Part shown: positions 8,376 to 17,009 of the stretch, piece after piece | Layout: every line of letters starts with the position of its first letter | Position numbering within the stretch: position 1 is the stretch's first letter | Assembly (NCBI RefSeq): GCF_944324505.1 | Contig: NZ_CALUWO010000011.1 | Coordinates: forward strand, 1-58,511 | Direction: 5' to 3' | Length of the DNA: 58,511 nt | Source: an uncultured Desulfovibrio sp. | GTDB taxonomy: Bacteria; Desulfobacterota; Desulfovibrionia; Desulfovibrionales; Desulfovibrionaceae | The notes under the pieces: model-generated | Seen by the model: only the letters and a program-made list of their open reading frames with translations | Databases searched by the model: none | What the model was told of the DNA's origin: nothing | Position numbers and translations under genes: made by a program

Positions 8376-9509
8376 TCAGAAGCGCCGCCGAAACATCCAG
8401 ACCGCCACACCAACGCAGACCACGGCAATGGCGGCGATCTTGCCCAGGTTGAGCAGGGCAGCCGACAGGGACATGTCGCGCAGGAACAGGCCCTGCACAA
8501 TGGCCGTGAAATGCCGTACGGGATTGAGCTGGCTGGCATGCTGCAGAAAGGCCGGCATGTTGATGACCGGAGTGACGGCGCCGGAAATGAGAATGCAGGG
8601 AACGCCCACGGTAAAGGCGCCCAGAAAAGCCTGCTGCTGGGTGGCGGAAAGGGAGGAGACCATGAGGCCCATGCCGCCGGAGGCCAGGGCAAAGGTCAGG
8701 ATGGCAGCATACAGCAGCAGGAGGGAGCCGGTGAAGGGCACGCCGAAACCCAGGGTGGAAACCAGCAGAAAGATGGTGCCGTGTACCAGTCCCACCACAC
8801 AGCCGGGCATGAGCTTGGCCAGGGCAATTTCCGTGGGCGTGGCCGGCGAGACCAGCAGCTGGTCAAAGGTGCCCACCTCGCGTTCTCTGGCCACGGAAAG
8901 CCCGGTGACGATGAGGCCCAGCATGAAGCAGAGCATGCCGATGAGATTGGGCAGAAAAAACCACTGAAATTCCAGATTGGGATTGAACCAGCGCCGCACG
9001 CGGATGTCCAGACGGGGAGCGCCCGCGGCTGCGCCCTGCATCTGCTGCCCCAGCGGCGTGGCTGCGCCCACGTCGTTCAGCATGCTTTGCAGGTAGTAGC
9101 CGGCAATCTGCGCCGCGTTGGAGCGGCGCCCGTCCAGCAGCACCTGCACCTCCACGGGCTGGCCGGCAGCCGCACGCCGGGAAAGGTCCTGGGCCAGCAC
9201 AATGGCCATGAGCGCCCGTTCCTCTTCAATGGCAGGGCGGAGGTCGGCCTCGTTCTGCAGAAAGAAGACGTGGCGGAAGGTGGGGGAGCCTTGCAGGCGG
9301 TGCACGATTTCCCGGCCCAATGCGCCGTTGTCATGGTCCAGAATGGCCACGTCCACATTGCGCACTTCCAGGGTGGCGGCCCAGCCGAAAACCACGATCT
9401 GCATGAGGGGCGGCAGCGCAAGCATGACGCGCGACACGCGGTTGCTCATGAGAACGAGCAGTTCCTTGCGGACAATGGTGGCAAAGCGGCGCCAGTTGAT
9501 GCCGTTCAT
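8376..9509 (-). CDS. ABC-2 type permease, YbhR-like subunit of a multidrug efflux pump
   Basis: 377 residues. Topology of ABC-2 exporters: one N-terminal membrane helix (about residues 25-45), a large periplasmic loop, then five helices in the C-terminal half. Motifs include SNRVSRVMLALPPLMQIVVFGWAA near the N-terminus and the cytoplasmic REREVGTFDQLLVSPATPTEIALAKLMPG stretch typical of YbhS/YbhR and DrrB-like permeases. It is the fourth gene of a tightly overlapping operon (adaptor, dual ATPase, permease, permease). Its ATG overlaps the preceding stop by 4 nt. Confidence 0.88.
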   Translation of the reverse strand: MNGINWRRFATIVRKELLVLMSNRVSRVMLALPPLMQIVVFGWAATLEVRNVDVAILDHDNGALGREIVHRLQGSPTFRHVFFLQNEADLRPAIEEERALMAIVLAQDLSRRAAAGQPVEVQVLLDGRRSNAAQIAGYYLQSMLNDVGAATPLGQQMQGAAAGAPRLDIRVRRWFNPNLEFQWFFLPNLIGMLCFMLGLIVTGLSVAREREVGTFDQLLVSPATPTEIALAKLMPGCVVGLVHGTIFLLVSTLGFGVPFTGSLLLLYAAILTFALASGGMGLMVSSLSATQQQAFLGAFTVGVPCILISGAVTPVINMPAFLQHASQLNPVRHFTAIVQGLFLRDMSLSAALLNLGKIAAIAVVCVGVAVWMFRRRF

Positions 9510-10630
9510 ATGTCAAGCCTCTTGCGCAGGTTCCGGTAGGTGAGGCCCAGCAGCAGGGACGCCAGCAGGGCCATGAACAGCAGCGAGCTGGCAAAGACAG
9601 GCCACACATCGCCCACCAGAAAGACGGTGCGCAGACAGGTATTGAAGTAGCTGGCCGGCAGAAGGCGTGTCAGCCATTGCAGCACCAGGGGCATGCTGTT
9701 GATGTCAAAGACAAAGCCTGACAGGAGAAGCGCCGGCAGAAAGCCGGAAAACAGCCCGGCTTCGGCTGCCACGAGCTGCGTGCGGAAGGAGGTGGAAATG
9801 ACCAGCCCCTGCCCCAGCGCACAGCACATGAAAACGGCGGAAAGCAGCAGCAGGGCACCCGCCGAGCCGCGGAAGGGCACGTCAAACAGAAAGACGGCCG
9901 CCAGCGCGCACAGCCCCATGCTGAACATGCCCATGCAGAAATAGGGGATGAGCTTGCCCAGCAGCAGCTGCATCCGGCTGACCGGTGTGGCGAACATGGC
10001 TTCCATGGTGCCGCGCTCCCATTCGCGGGCAAAAACCAGGGAGGTGAGCAGGGTGCCGATAAGCGTCATGATGACCGTGATGGCGCCGGGCACCAGGAAC
10101 TGTTCGCTGCGTGCCGTGGGATTGTACCAGATGCGGGGCACCATGGTGACCGGGGAGGGCAGCGGCTGCCCGCCGGGCAGGCGCGTGGCCTGCCAGCTGC
10201 TCATGACGCCCTGCCCGTAGCTTTCGATGAAGCGGGCGATATTGGGTTCTGTGCCGTCCACGGCCAGCAGCAGGCGGCCCGTCCCGCCACGGGCCAGGGC
10301 GGCATCAAAATCCTGCGGCAGCACCAGCACGCCCTGTACGGCCGAATCGCGCATGAGGTTTTCGGCCTCCCGCATGTGCTCCACCGGCGTGACCCTGAAC
10401 CACGGGGAGCGGGCAAAGGCGTCCGACAGTTCCCGCGCGTGCAGGCCCCGGCTCTGGTCCAGCACGGCCAGTTGCAGGGTGCCGGGGTCCATGGTGATGC
10501 CAAAGCCGAACAGCAGCAGAAAGAGCAGCGGCAGCACGCCGGCCACCAGATAGGAAGACGGGTCGCGCACGATCTGCTGGAATTCCTTGCAGACAAGCGC
10601 CAGAAGCTGTCGCAGCCACAGGCGGTTCAC
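9506..10630 (-). CDS. ABC-2 type permease, YbhS-like subunit of a multidrug efflux pump
   Basis: 374 residues, paralogous in layout to the next gene: N-terminal helix (SSYLVAGVLPLLFLLLFGFG), a periplasmic domain of about 130 residues, then five C-terminal helices. The conserved amphipathic segment is FAREWERGTMEAMFATPVSRMQLLLGKLIPY. It probably forms a heterodimeric channel with the YbhR-like protein. It overlaps both neighbours by 4 nt (ATGA), so the operon is translationally coupled. Confidence 0.88.
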   Translation of the reverse strand: MNRLWLRQLLALVCKEFQQIVRDPSSYLVAGVLPLLFLLLFGFGITMDPGTLQLAVLDQSRGLHARELSDAFARSPWFRVTPVEHMREAENLMRDSAVQGVLVLPQDFDAALARGGTGRLLLAVDGTEPNIARFIESYGQGVMSSWQATRLPGGQPLPSPVTMVPRIWYNPTARSEQFLVPGAITVIMTLIGTLLTSLVFAREWERGTMEAMFATPVSRMQLLLGKLIPYFCMGMFSMGLCALAAVFLFDVPFRGSAGALLLLSAVFMCCALGQGLVISTSFRTQLVAAEAGLFSGFLPALLLSGFVFDINSMPLVLQWLTRLLPASYFNTCLRTVFLVGDVWPVFASSLLFMALLASLLLGLTYRNLRKRLDI

Positions 10631-12372
10631 GATGCGCCTTCCTTCGTGTGCTGCTGTGCCTCGATGCAGGCAATGAAGGCCTGTTCCAGGGTGGGGTCTT
10701 CCAGGCCCGTTTCGTGTGCGCAGGCCGCCTTGAGGGCATCCGGCGTGCCCATGCTGATGATGCGCCCGCCGTTGATGAGGGCCAGGCGGTCACAGTATTC
10801 GGCCTCTTCCATGAAATGGGTGGTCACCAGCACCGCCGTGCCGGCAGCGGTCAGGGCGGTGATGTGTTTCCAGAAATCGCGGCGGGTGCGGGCATCCACA
10901 CCGGAGGTCGGTTCATCCAGAAACAGCACCGGCGGTTCGTGCAGGGTGGCGCACAGCAGGGCCAGCCGCTGTTTCTGCCCCAGGGGCAGGGTGTCTGTCC
11001 GGCTGTGCAGGTAGCTGTCCAGCCCCAGGGCCGAGGCCAGCTCGCCGATGCGTGCTTCCTGATGTTTCCTGTCCAGCCCGTAGAGGTCGGCGCTGATACG
11101 GATATTCTGGAGCACCGTAATGTCGGGATAGAGCGAAAATTTCTGGGCCATGTAGCCCAGGTGTGCCCGGGCGGCGCTGCCGGCCCGCAGCAGGTCCACG
11201 CCGTCCACGCGGCACTGGCCGGAGGTGGGCCGGGACAGGCCGCAGAGCATGCGGAAGGTGGTGGACTTGCCGGCCCCGTTGGGACCCAGCAGACCGAAGA
11301 TTTCGCCGGCCCGGACAGTAAAGCTCACCTCGTCAGCCGCCACAAAGGCGCCAAAGCGCTTGGTCAGCTTGCAGGCCTGGATGCGCTCCGCAGCCTCGCC
11401 GTCCGTGACGGCATGCCGTTGCGTTTTTCCGTAGGGCGAAGGGGTGCGTATCATGCCGCCCAGGGCGCTCATATAGGCATCTTCCAGCGTGGGGGGCACG
11501 GCTTCGCCCTGTTCACGCCGTACAGCCTCCCGCACGGCAGGGGGGGCATCGTGGCGCAGCAGCAGGCGCAGGCGGCTGCCCTGCACCACCACATCTTCCA
11601 CGGCATCGCAGCGCATCCAGCGTTCCATGGCGGTCCGCCGCTGTCCCGGCGCCGGCCTGACGGCATAGACCCGTCCCTCCGCCCGGCGGGCCATGGCTGC
11701 GGGCGGACCGGCATAGAGCAGGCGCCCTTCATCCAGCATAAGAATGTCCGGGCAGCGCGCCGCTTCATCCAGATAGGCCGTGGACCAGACAATGCTCATC
11801 CCTTCGCGGCACAGAGCATTGACCATGCTCCAGAGTTCCCGCCGGGAAAGCGGGTCAACGCCGACGCCCGGTTCATCCAGCAGCAGAATGCGCGGCGATC
11901 CCAGCAGGGCGCAGGCAATGCCCAGTTTCTGCTTCATGCCGCCCGACAGGCGCCCGGCCAGACGATGCACAAAGGGCGCCAGTGCGGTAAAGTCCAGCAG
12001 CCGGGCGAAGAGGCGCCGGCGTTCGTCGCCTTCCACGCCCCGCAGCCGGGCATGCAGTTCCAGATTGGCCAGCACGGAGAGGTCCTCATACAGGCCGAAG
12101 CGCTGCGGCATGTAGCCGATACGGTTGGGACTGTGACGGGCCACGTGCATGGCGTCCTCTCCCAGCAGGCGCACCGTGCCGGTGGTGGGCTGCATGAGGC
12201 CGGCCATGAGGCGCAGCAGCGTGGTCTTGCCGGCAGCGTCCGGCCCCACAAGACCGGTGATGCTGCCGGCGGCAAGGCGGGCCGTGATGTCATGCAGGGC
12301 TTGCCGCTGGCCAAAGCGCATGCCCAGTCCGTCCAGCTCTATGGCCGCATCCGTGCGGGCATGGAGGCTCAT
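10627..12372 (-). CDS. Dual-NBD ABC transporter ATPase, YbhF-like
   Basis: 581 residues with two complete ATPase domains in one chain, as in E. coli YbhF. NBD1 (about 8-225): Walker A GPDAAGKTT, signature LSGGMKQKLGIACAL, Walker B ILLLDEPGVGVD. NBD2 (about 330-560): Walker A GPNGAGKST, Walker B VLFLDEPTSGVD, switch His in VTTHFMEEAEYCD. In NBD1 the Walker A has Asp-Ala where Asn-Gly is usual. In NBD2 the signature region LPLGQKQRLALLCA is also atypical. It powers export through the two ABC-2 permeases encoded just downstream. It overlaps the adaptor gene upstream and the permease downstream by 4 nt each. Confidence 0.9.
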   Translation of the reverse strand: MSLHARTDAAIELDGLGMRFGQRQALHDITARLAAGSITGLVGPDAAGKTTLLRLMAGLMQPTTGTVRLLGEDAMHVARHSPNRIGYMPQRFGLYEDLSVLANLELHARLRGVEGDERRRLFARLLDFTALAPFVHRLAGRLSGGMKQKLGIACALLGSPRILLLDEPGVGVDPLSRRELWSMVNALCREGMSIVWSTAYLDEAARCPDILMLDEGRLLYAGPPAAMARRAEGRVYAVRPAPGQRRTAMERWMRCDAVEDVVVQGSRLRLLLRHDAPPAVREAVRREQGEAVPPTLEDAYMSALGGMIRTPSPYGKTQRHAVTDGEAAERIQACKLTKRFGAFVAADEVSFTVRAGEIFGLLGPNGAGKSTTFRMLCGLSRPTSGQCRVDGVDLLRAGSAARAHLGYMAQKFSLYPDITVLQNIRISADLYGLDRKHQEARIGELASALGLDSYLHSRTDTLPLGQKQRLALLCATLHEPPVLFLDEPTSGVDARTRRDFWKHITALTAAGTAVLVTTHFMEEAEYCDRLALINGGRIISMGTPDALKAACAHETGLEDPTLEQAFIACIEAQQHTKEGAS

Positions 12373-13373
12373 GGGGCGGGTGCCTCCGCCGGGGCATCAT
12401 CCCGGAGAAAGACACGCACGGGCATGCCCTGCCGCATGATGTTTTCCGGGTCAGCCATGCGCACGCGCAGCCGGTAGACCAGAGAGGTGCGCACCTCTTC
12501 GGTTTCCACATTCTTGGGCGTGAATTCTGCGGCAGGCGATATGAAGCCCACCGTACCGGGAAAGCTGCGGCCCGGCGCGGCATCGCATTCCACCCGCACG
12601 GCCATGCCGGGGCGCAGGCGACCCAGGTGGGCCTCGTCCACGTAGACGCGCAGCCAGACCGGGTCCACGAGGCTCAGGGTAAAGACGGTCTGCCCGGCCT
12701 GCACGATGGCGCCGGCCTCCCGTGCCCGCGTCAGGACAATGCCCTTCTGCGGGGCCAGCAGGCGCGTATCCTGGCAACGGATGGTGGCCAGTTCCCAGTC
12801 CGCGCGGGCGGCGTTTACCACGGCCCGCTGCGAGGCAATGTCCTCTTCCCGGTAGCCCGTGCTCACAAGTGCCAGCTGTTCCTCGGCGGCCTGCTGCCTG
12901 GCGGCGGCATTGCGATAGGTACCACGGGCGTTGTCCAGCTCCTTCTGCGAGATGGCATTGCCTGCGCGCAGCTCCTCCACACGGCGCAGCTGAAGACGGG
13001 CATTTTCGGCCAGCGCTGCCGCTGCCTGCACTTCTGCCCTGGCGGAGGCCACTTCTTCACTGCGATATCCGTTTTCCAGGCGTTGCAGGCTGGCCAGCTG
13101 CCGTTCATACTCGGCCCGGGCGCGATCTTCCTCCCGGCGCAGCATGTCGTCATCCAGGCGGGCCAGTTCCCTGCCGGCATCCACGGCATCACCCTCGTCC
13201 ACCAGCAGGGCGGCAATGCGGCCGCCCACGCGAAAGGCCACGTCCACCTGACGTATCTCCACATTGCCATAGAGGACAAGGGGGCCGTTGTCCTGTCCCC
13301 ACTGTCGCCAGAGCAGCACGGCGCCCCCCAGCAGCAGAAGCGGAATGAGGAAGAATTTCCAGTTGTTGCGCAT
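12369..13373 (-). CDS. HlyD-family membrane fusion protein, YbhG-like efflux adaptor
   Basis: 334 residues. N-terminal membrane anchor (about residues 7-22) and the biotinyl-lipoyl half motifs NVEIRQVDVAFRVGGRIAALLVDEGDAVDAG and LLAPQKGIVLTRAREAGAIVQAGQTVF. Between them is a long alpha-helical hairpin (about residues 75-195) rich in Glu/Arg/Ala, then a beta-barrel domain. It bridges the inner-membrane ABC exporter to an outer-membrane channel; no TolC-like gene is in the window. It is the first gene of the operon; AAGGAG lies 8 nt before the ATG. Confidence 0.88.
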   Translation of the reverse strand: MRNNWKFFLIPLLLLGGAVLLWRQWGQDNGPLVLYGNVEIRQVDVAFRVGGRIAALLVDEGDAVDAGRELARLDDDMLRREEDRARAEYERQLASLQRLENGYRSEEVASARAEVQAAAALAENARLQLRRVEELRAGNAISQKELDNARGTYRNAAARQQAAEEQLALVSTGYREEDIASQRAVVNAARADWELATIRCQDTRLLAPQKGIVLTRAREAGAIVQAGQTVFTLSLVDPVWLRVYVDEAHLGRLRPGMAVRVECDAAPGRSFPGTVGFISPAAEFTPKNVETEEVRTSLVYRLRVRMADPENIMRQGMPVRVFLRDDAPAEAPAP

Positions 13374-13404
13374 GGGCTGTCACTCCTTGCCTGGGCTGTG
13401 CGTC

Positions 13405-13433
13405 ACGCTAACAGGCGCCGTCTGGACTGTAAA
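13405..13433 (-). promoter_or_regulatory. Candidate sigma70 promoter of the efflux operon
   Basis: On the minus strand TTTACA (13433-13428) and TAGCGT (13410-13405) are spaced by 17 nt, 32 bases upstream of the ybhG-like start. Both boxes are partial matches to consensus. Confidence 0.4.
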
Positions 13434-13515
13434 GGTCCGGTTTCGGCTTGCGTTGCGCCGCCGCAGAGGCTAGGAACAGGACCATGTGCTTTTCACGTTT
13501 TGCCAAGGATATGCC

Positions 13516-14346
13516 ATGAGCACCTTTTCTGTTGATACGGCACGCTGCATCGGCTGCGGCCGTTGCGTGCAGGACTGCATCGGCCACTGCCTCGGCATGC
13601 CGGAAGGTCATGCCGTCATGCTGCATGAGGAACGCTGCATCGGCTGTCAGCATTGTCTGGCAGTGTGTCCCACCGGGGCCGTGTCCATGCTGGGGCATGG
13701 GGCGGAGCAGTGCCTGCCCCTGGCGGGCGCCCTGCCGCGCCCGGAAAGCATGGTGGCCCTTGTGCGCGGCCGCCGCAGCGTGCGCCGCTATGCGCAGGAC
13801 AATGTGGACCGCCAGACGCTGACAGCCCTGTTCAATGCCTGCAACTACGCCCCCACCGGGGTCAATGCCCGTCAGCTCTGGGTGGGCACCATTGACGACA
13901 TCGAGGTCATGAACGCCTTTCGCGCGGAGGTGTACCAGCGGCTGGACGAGCTGCTGGCCAGGGGGGCCATTCCCGACGATCCGCATACCCGGCAGTTCCG
14001 GGCCGCGCCCAGGCTCTGGAAGGAACGGGGGCAGGACATGCTGTTCCGCACGGCGCCGCACTGCGTGGTGGTGAGCAATGCCGCCGATGCCCCCTGCGGC
14101 CCGCAGGACCCGCTCATCTATCTGTCCTATTTCGAGCTGCTGGCCCAGAGTTACGGCCTGGGGACCACCTGGTGCGGCCTGCTGTACTGGTGTTTCCGCC
14201 TTTTTGTGCCGGACATGCTGGCCCGGTTCGGCATGCCGGAAGGGCACGAGCTGGGCTACTGCATGCTGTTCGGTCTGCCTGACGTGCACTACCCCCGCAG
14301 CATCGCCCTGCCCGATGCCGTGGTGCATCGCGTCCGCAGCTGGTAA
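13516..14346 (+). CDS. Ferredoxin-nitroreductase fusion protein
   Basis: 276 residues. The N-terminal 60 residues form a 2[4Fe-4S] ferredoxin domain (CIGCGRCVQDC and CIGCQHCLAVCP). The rest is a nitroreductase-like FMN domain (RRSVRRYAQDNVDRQTLTALFNACNYAPTGVNARQLW..., then GLGTTWCGLL). Such fusions are common in anaerobes and are thought to move electrons from ferredoxin to a flavin to reduce an unknown substrate. ATG 13516 is chosen: AAGGA lies 6 nt upstream and the ferredoxin domain starts here; the ATG 30 nt upstream lacks a binding site. It is divergent from the efflux operon and convergent with mlaF. Confidence 0.88.
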   Translation: MSTFSVDTARCIGCGRCVQDCIGHCLGMPEGHAVMLHEERCIGCQHCLAVCPTGAVSMLGHGAEQCLPLAGALPRPESMVALVRGRRSVRRYAQDNVDRQTLTALFNACNYAPTGVNARQLWVGTIDDIEVMNAFRAEVYQRLDELLARGAIPDDPHTRQFRAAPRLWKERGQDMLFRTAPHCVVVSNAADAPCGPQDPLIYLSYFELLAQSYGLGTTWCGLLYWCFRLFVPDMLARFGMPEGHELGYCMLFGLPDVHYPRSIALPDAVVHRVRSW

Positions 14347-14395
14347 GCCGCCGGGCTTGTCGTTCTGCCGTCCGTGCGTCACGGGCTGCACAAGC

Positions 14396-14434
14396 AAAAA
14401 ACGGTCCCTCTGTCTGTCAGGGGGACCGTTTCTG
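14396..14434. terminator. Bidirectional terminator between nitroreductase and mlaF
   Basis: AAACGGTCCC (14399-14408) pairs with GGGACCGTTT (14422-14431). The stem is A-rich on one side and T-rich on the other, so it can serve both converging genes. Confidence 0.75.
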
Positions 14435-14452
14435 CATGGCGCGGCAGAGCCA

Positions 14453-15304
14453 TCAGGCATCAAGCCAGGCCGTGATGGCGGCGCTGACGCGGGGATCCAC
14501 GGGGCTGTGCTCCGGCGCCTTGTCCCGGCCTTCGGCATGGCGGGTAAGAAACTGGTGCAGATAGGGGTCGTCCTGGGTTTCCAGCTGGGCCAGACTGCCG
14601 GAAAAGATGGCCGTGCCGTCCCGCAGCACCAGCACATGGTCGGCAATGGTACGCAGGCTGTCCAGATCGTGGCTGACCACCACGATGCTCATATGCGGAT
14701 AGTGATGGTGCATGGACAGCAGCAGATTGTCCATGCGGGCGGCGGTGATGGGGTCCAGGCCGGAGGTGGGTTCGTCGCAGAGCAGGATGCGCGGTTCGGC
14801 AATGATGGCGCGGGCCAGGCCGGCCCGCTTGCGCATGCCCCCCGACAGCTGGTTGGGGTAAAAGTCGGCAAAGTCTTCCAGCTCCACCAGGCGCAGCACA
14901 CGCAGGGCCGCTTCGCGGATGACGCTGCCGGGCAGGCGCACATGCTCGGTAAGGGGCAGGGAGACATTTTGCGCCAGGGTCAGCGCGCCCAGCAGGGCGC
15001 CATCCTGAAAGAGCACTCCCATGCGGCGGCGGATGCGGCGGGCTTCCTGCCGGGGCAGGGAGTACAGGTCCCGACCGCCCACGCAGACACTGCCGGACAG
15101 GGGACGGGACAGGCCGATGATCTGCCGCAGCAGGGTGGACTTGCCACAGCCGGACCCGCCGAGGATGACGGAAATGCGCCCGCCGGGCAGGGTGGCGTCA
15201 ATGTCGTGCAGGACCACATGGCTGCCATAGCCCGCGCTGAGGTGGGAAAAGGTAATGGGCCAGACTTCTTCAGCCGGCGGAGAAAGCGGGGTGGGATGCT
15301 CCAT
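14453..15304 (-). CDS. mlaF: MlaF-family phospholipid ABC transporter ATPase
   Basis: 283 residues. Walker A GGSGCGKST, signature LSGGMRKRAGLARAI, Walker B ILLCDEPTSGLD, switch His VVSHDL. The LSGGM-RKRAGLARA form is characteristic of MlaF/Ttg2A-type ATPases that work with MlaE. About 40 residues after the ATPase core (LTRHAEGRDKAPEHSP...) are not needed for catalysis and may contact MlaB-type or other partners; no mlaB is seen. It follows mlaE after 41 nt and is the last gene of the minus-strand fabD-argS-SPOR-mlaE-mlaF run. MlaD, C and A are encoded at 2563-4525. Confidence 0.88.
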   Translation of the reverse strand: MEHPTPLSPPAEEVWPITFSHLSAGYGSHVVLHDIDATLPGGRISVILGGSGCGKSTLLRQIIGLSRPLSGSVCVGGRDLYSLPRQEARRIRRRMGVLFQDGALLGALTLAQNVSLPLTEHVRLPGSVIREAALRVLRLVELEDFADFYPNQLSGGMRKRAGLARAIIAEPRILLCDEPTSGLDPITAARMDNLLLSMHHHYPHMSIVVVSHDLDSLRTIADHVLVLRDGTAIFSGSLAQLETQDDPYLHQFLTRHAEGRDKAPEHSPVDPRVSAAITAWLDA

Positions 15305-15345
15305 GATGTTTTCCGGGATGGGAGTTCTGTGGTGCCCTTGCCCTG

Positions 15346-16137
15346 CTAGAGCAGGAAGGAGGTAAGCACATAGTCGGCCATGAGGATGAGCACGCAGGAA
15401 ATGACCACGGCCGAGGTGGTGGCATTACCCACGGCTTCGGGGCCCACGCTGTCACGGCGCAGATGGGCGGTATAGCCCTGATGGCAGCATACCGTGGTGA
15501 CCAGCAGGCCGAAGACCACGGACTTGATGAAGCCGCCGTTCACATCGGCCAGGGTGACGGCATGGGCGATGCGGTAGAAGTAGGCACCCTCGTTGATGCC
15601 CAGCATGGTGACGCCCGTGAGGTAGCCGCCCAGGATGCCGATGGTGTCAAAGATGGCCGTGAGCAGCGGGTAGGAAATGAGGGCCGCCAGCAGGCGCGGA
15701 CTGACCAGATAGGCCATGGAATTGATGTCCATGACATCCAGGGCATCAATCTGGTCCGTAATGCGCATGACGCCGATTTCCGCCGCCATGGAGGAACCGG
15801 CACGCCCTGCCAGCATAATGGCCGTGAGCACCGGCCCCAGCTCGCGGATGAGCGACAGGGAGACGGCGGAACCGAGCATGCCCACGGAACCGAACTGGAT
15901 GAGGGTGTAGTAGCCCTGCAGGCCCAGCACCATGCCGCAGAAAATGCCGATGAGGGCAATGACAAAGAGGGACTGGTAGCCGATGGCATAGAGCTGTTGC
16001 AGGGTCCGCCGGAAGATGCGCCGGCTGGTGAAGATGTGGCGCAGGCCATCCAGCATGAAAAGGGTCATGGCGCCCATGGCATTGACGCCGCGCAGACAGC
16101 GTTGGCCCAGTCGGGCGGGAATGGTCAGAAGGGACAT
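15346..16137 (-). CDS. mlaE: MlaE-family phospholipid ABC transporter permease
   Basis: 263 residues. Classic MlaE/YrbE permease: IGYQSLFVIALIGIFCGMVLGLQGYYTLIQFG, then the conserved RELGPVLTAIMLAGRAGSSMAAEIGVMRITDQIDAL, and GYLTGV. It forms the membrane channel of MlaFED, moving phospholipids between the periplasmic MCE ring and the inner membrane. Its ATG overlaps the stop of the SPOR-domain gene by one base (TAATG), implying coupled translation. Confidence 0.9.
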   Translation of the reverse strand: MSLLTIPARLGQRCLRGVNAMGAMTLFMLDGLRHIFTSRRIFRRTLQQLYAIGYQSLFVIALIGIFCGMVLGLQGYYTLIQFGSVGMLGSAVSLSLIRELGPVLTAIMLAGRAGSSMAAEIGVMRITDQIDALDVMDINSMAYLVSPRLLAALISYPLLTAIFDTIGILGGYLTGVTMLGINEGAYFYRIAHAVTLADVNGGFIKSVVFGLLVTTVCCHQGYTAHLRRDSVGPEAVGNATTSAVVISCVLILMADYVLTSFLL

Positions 16138-17009
16138 TAGCGCCTCTTGCCGCCGCGCGGCGTTACGGGTTTTTTGGAGGTGCGCAGGGGGGTTCCCAGG
16201 CCCATGTTTTCCATTTCCTGGCGCAGATTTTCGGCGTCGCGCTCGGTGCCGCGCAGCATGACCAGCACCAGCTGCACCTTGCCGCTCTTGATGACGCGGG
16301 CACGCATGCCCTGACCGTTGAGCGTCTTGCGCAGCCGGTCGGCATCTTCCTTGTCACGAAAGGCCGCCACCTGATACACGTAGTCAAAAAGCGGTTCGGC
16401 CGGCTGGCTCGCCTCCCTGTCGGCTGCCGGGGCGCGCGTGGCCGTGGCGGGGCGGTCGGCCTGCGGGCTGGCCTGGCGCGCCTTCTGACTGTCCGGTGAG
16501 ATGCCCCAGGCCGCCAGGCTTTCCCCCTGCGGCCGGGCAAAGGGATAGGCCGGCTTGGTGGCGGCCGTCGTTTTGTCCGCCGGGGTGCTGCCGGCCTGCT
16601 GGGCCGCTTCCTTGCCGGCATTCTGGCCGTCCGCCGCAGCGGCTGTGCCCTGCGGCGCGGCCTGTGGGGCCTGCGCGGATTGTGCGGCAGCCGGGGCGGC
16701 GGCGCCCTCCGGCAGCAGGGGGCTGTCCAGCAGGGGCTGGCGGGCACCATCTTCCGCCGCGGCCTCCTGCTGGGGCGGGTCGCTGAGCAGGGCACTGACC
16801 CGCTCCTCGGGGTTCTGCCCCTTGCCGATGACCACCCCCATGAAAAAGGCCCAGCCCACGGCCGCCGCAAAGATCACCACCAGCGCCATGAGCGCCAGCG
16901 GCGGCAGGTGAAAGAGTACGCGCGGTGCGGGGCCGTCATCCTGTCGGGATGCGGCGGGGATGCGCTGACGCACTTTGCGCAGGGGCTGGGGCATGCGGTG
17001 CTGGCTCAC
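16137..17009 (-). CDS. SPOR-domain membrane protein
   Basis: 290 residues, GTG start directly after the argS stop. A cytoplasmic basic N-terminus, one membrane helix (about residues 36-58, LALMALVVIFAAAVGWAFFMGVVI), a low-complexity Ala/Pro/Gln-rich periplasmic linker of about 140 residues, then a C-terminal SPOR domain (FDYVYQVAAFRDKEDADRLRKTL...VQLVLVMLRGTERDAENLRQEM). SPOR domains bind denuded septal peptidoglycan, so a role in cell division or envelope maintenance is likely. Its position between argS and mlaE probably reflects an envelope/housekeeping operon. Confidence 0.85.
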   Translation of the reverse strand: MSQHRMPQPLRKVRQRIPAASRQDDGPAPRVLFHLPPLALMALVVIFAAAVGWAFFMGVVIGKGQNPEERVSALLSDPPQQEAAAEDGARQPLLDSPLLPEGAAAPAAAQSAQAPQAAPQGTAAAADGQNAGKEAAQQAGSTPADKTTAATKPAYPFARPQGESLAAWGISPDSQKARQASPQADRPATATRAPAADREASQPAEPLFDYVYQVAAFRDKEDADRLRKTLNGQGMRARVIKSGKVQLVLVMLRGTERDAENLRQEMENMGLGTPLRTSKKPVTPRGGKRR

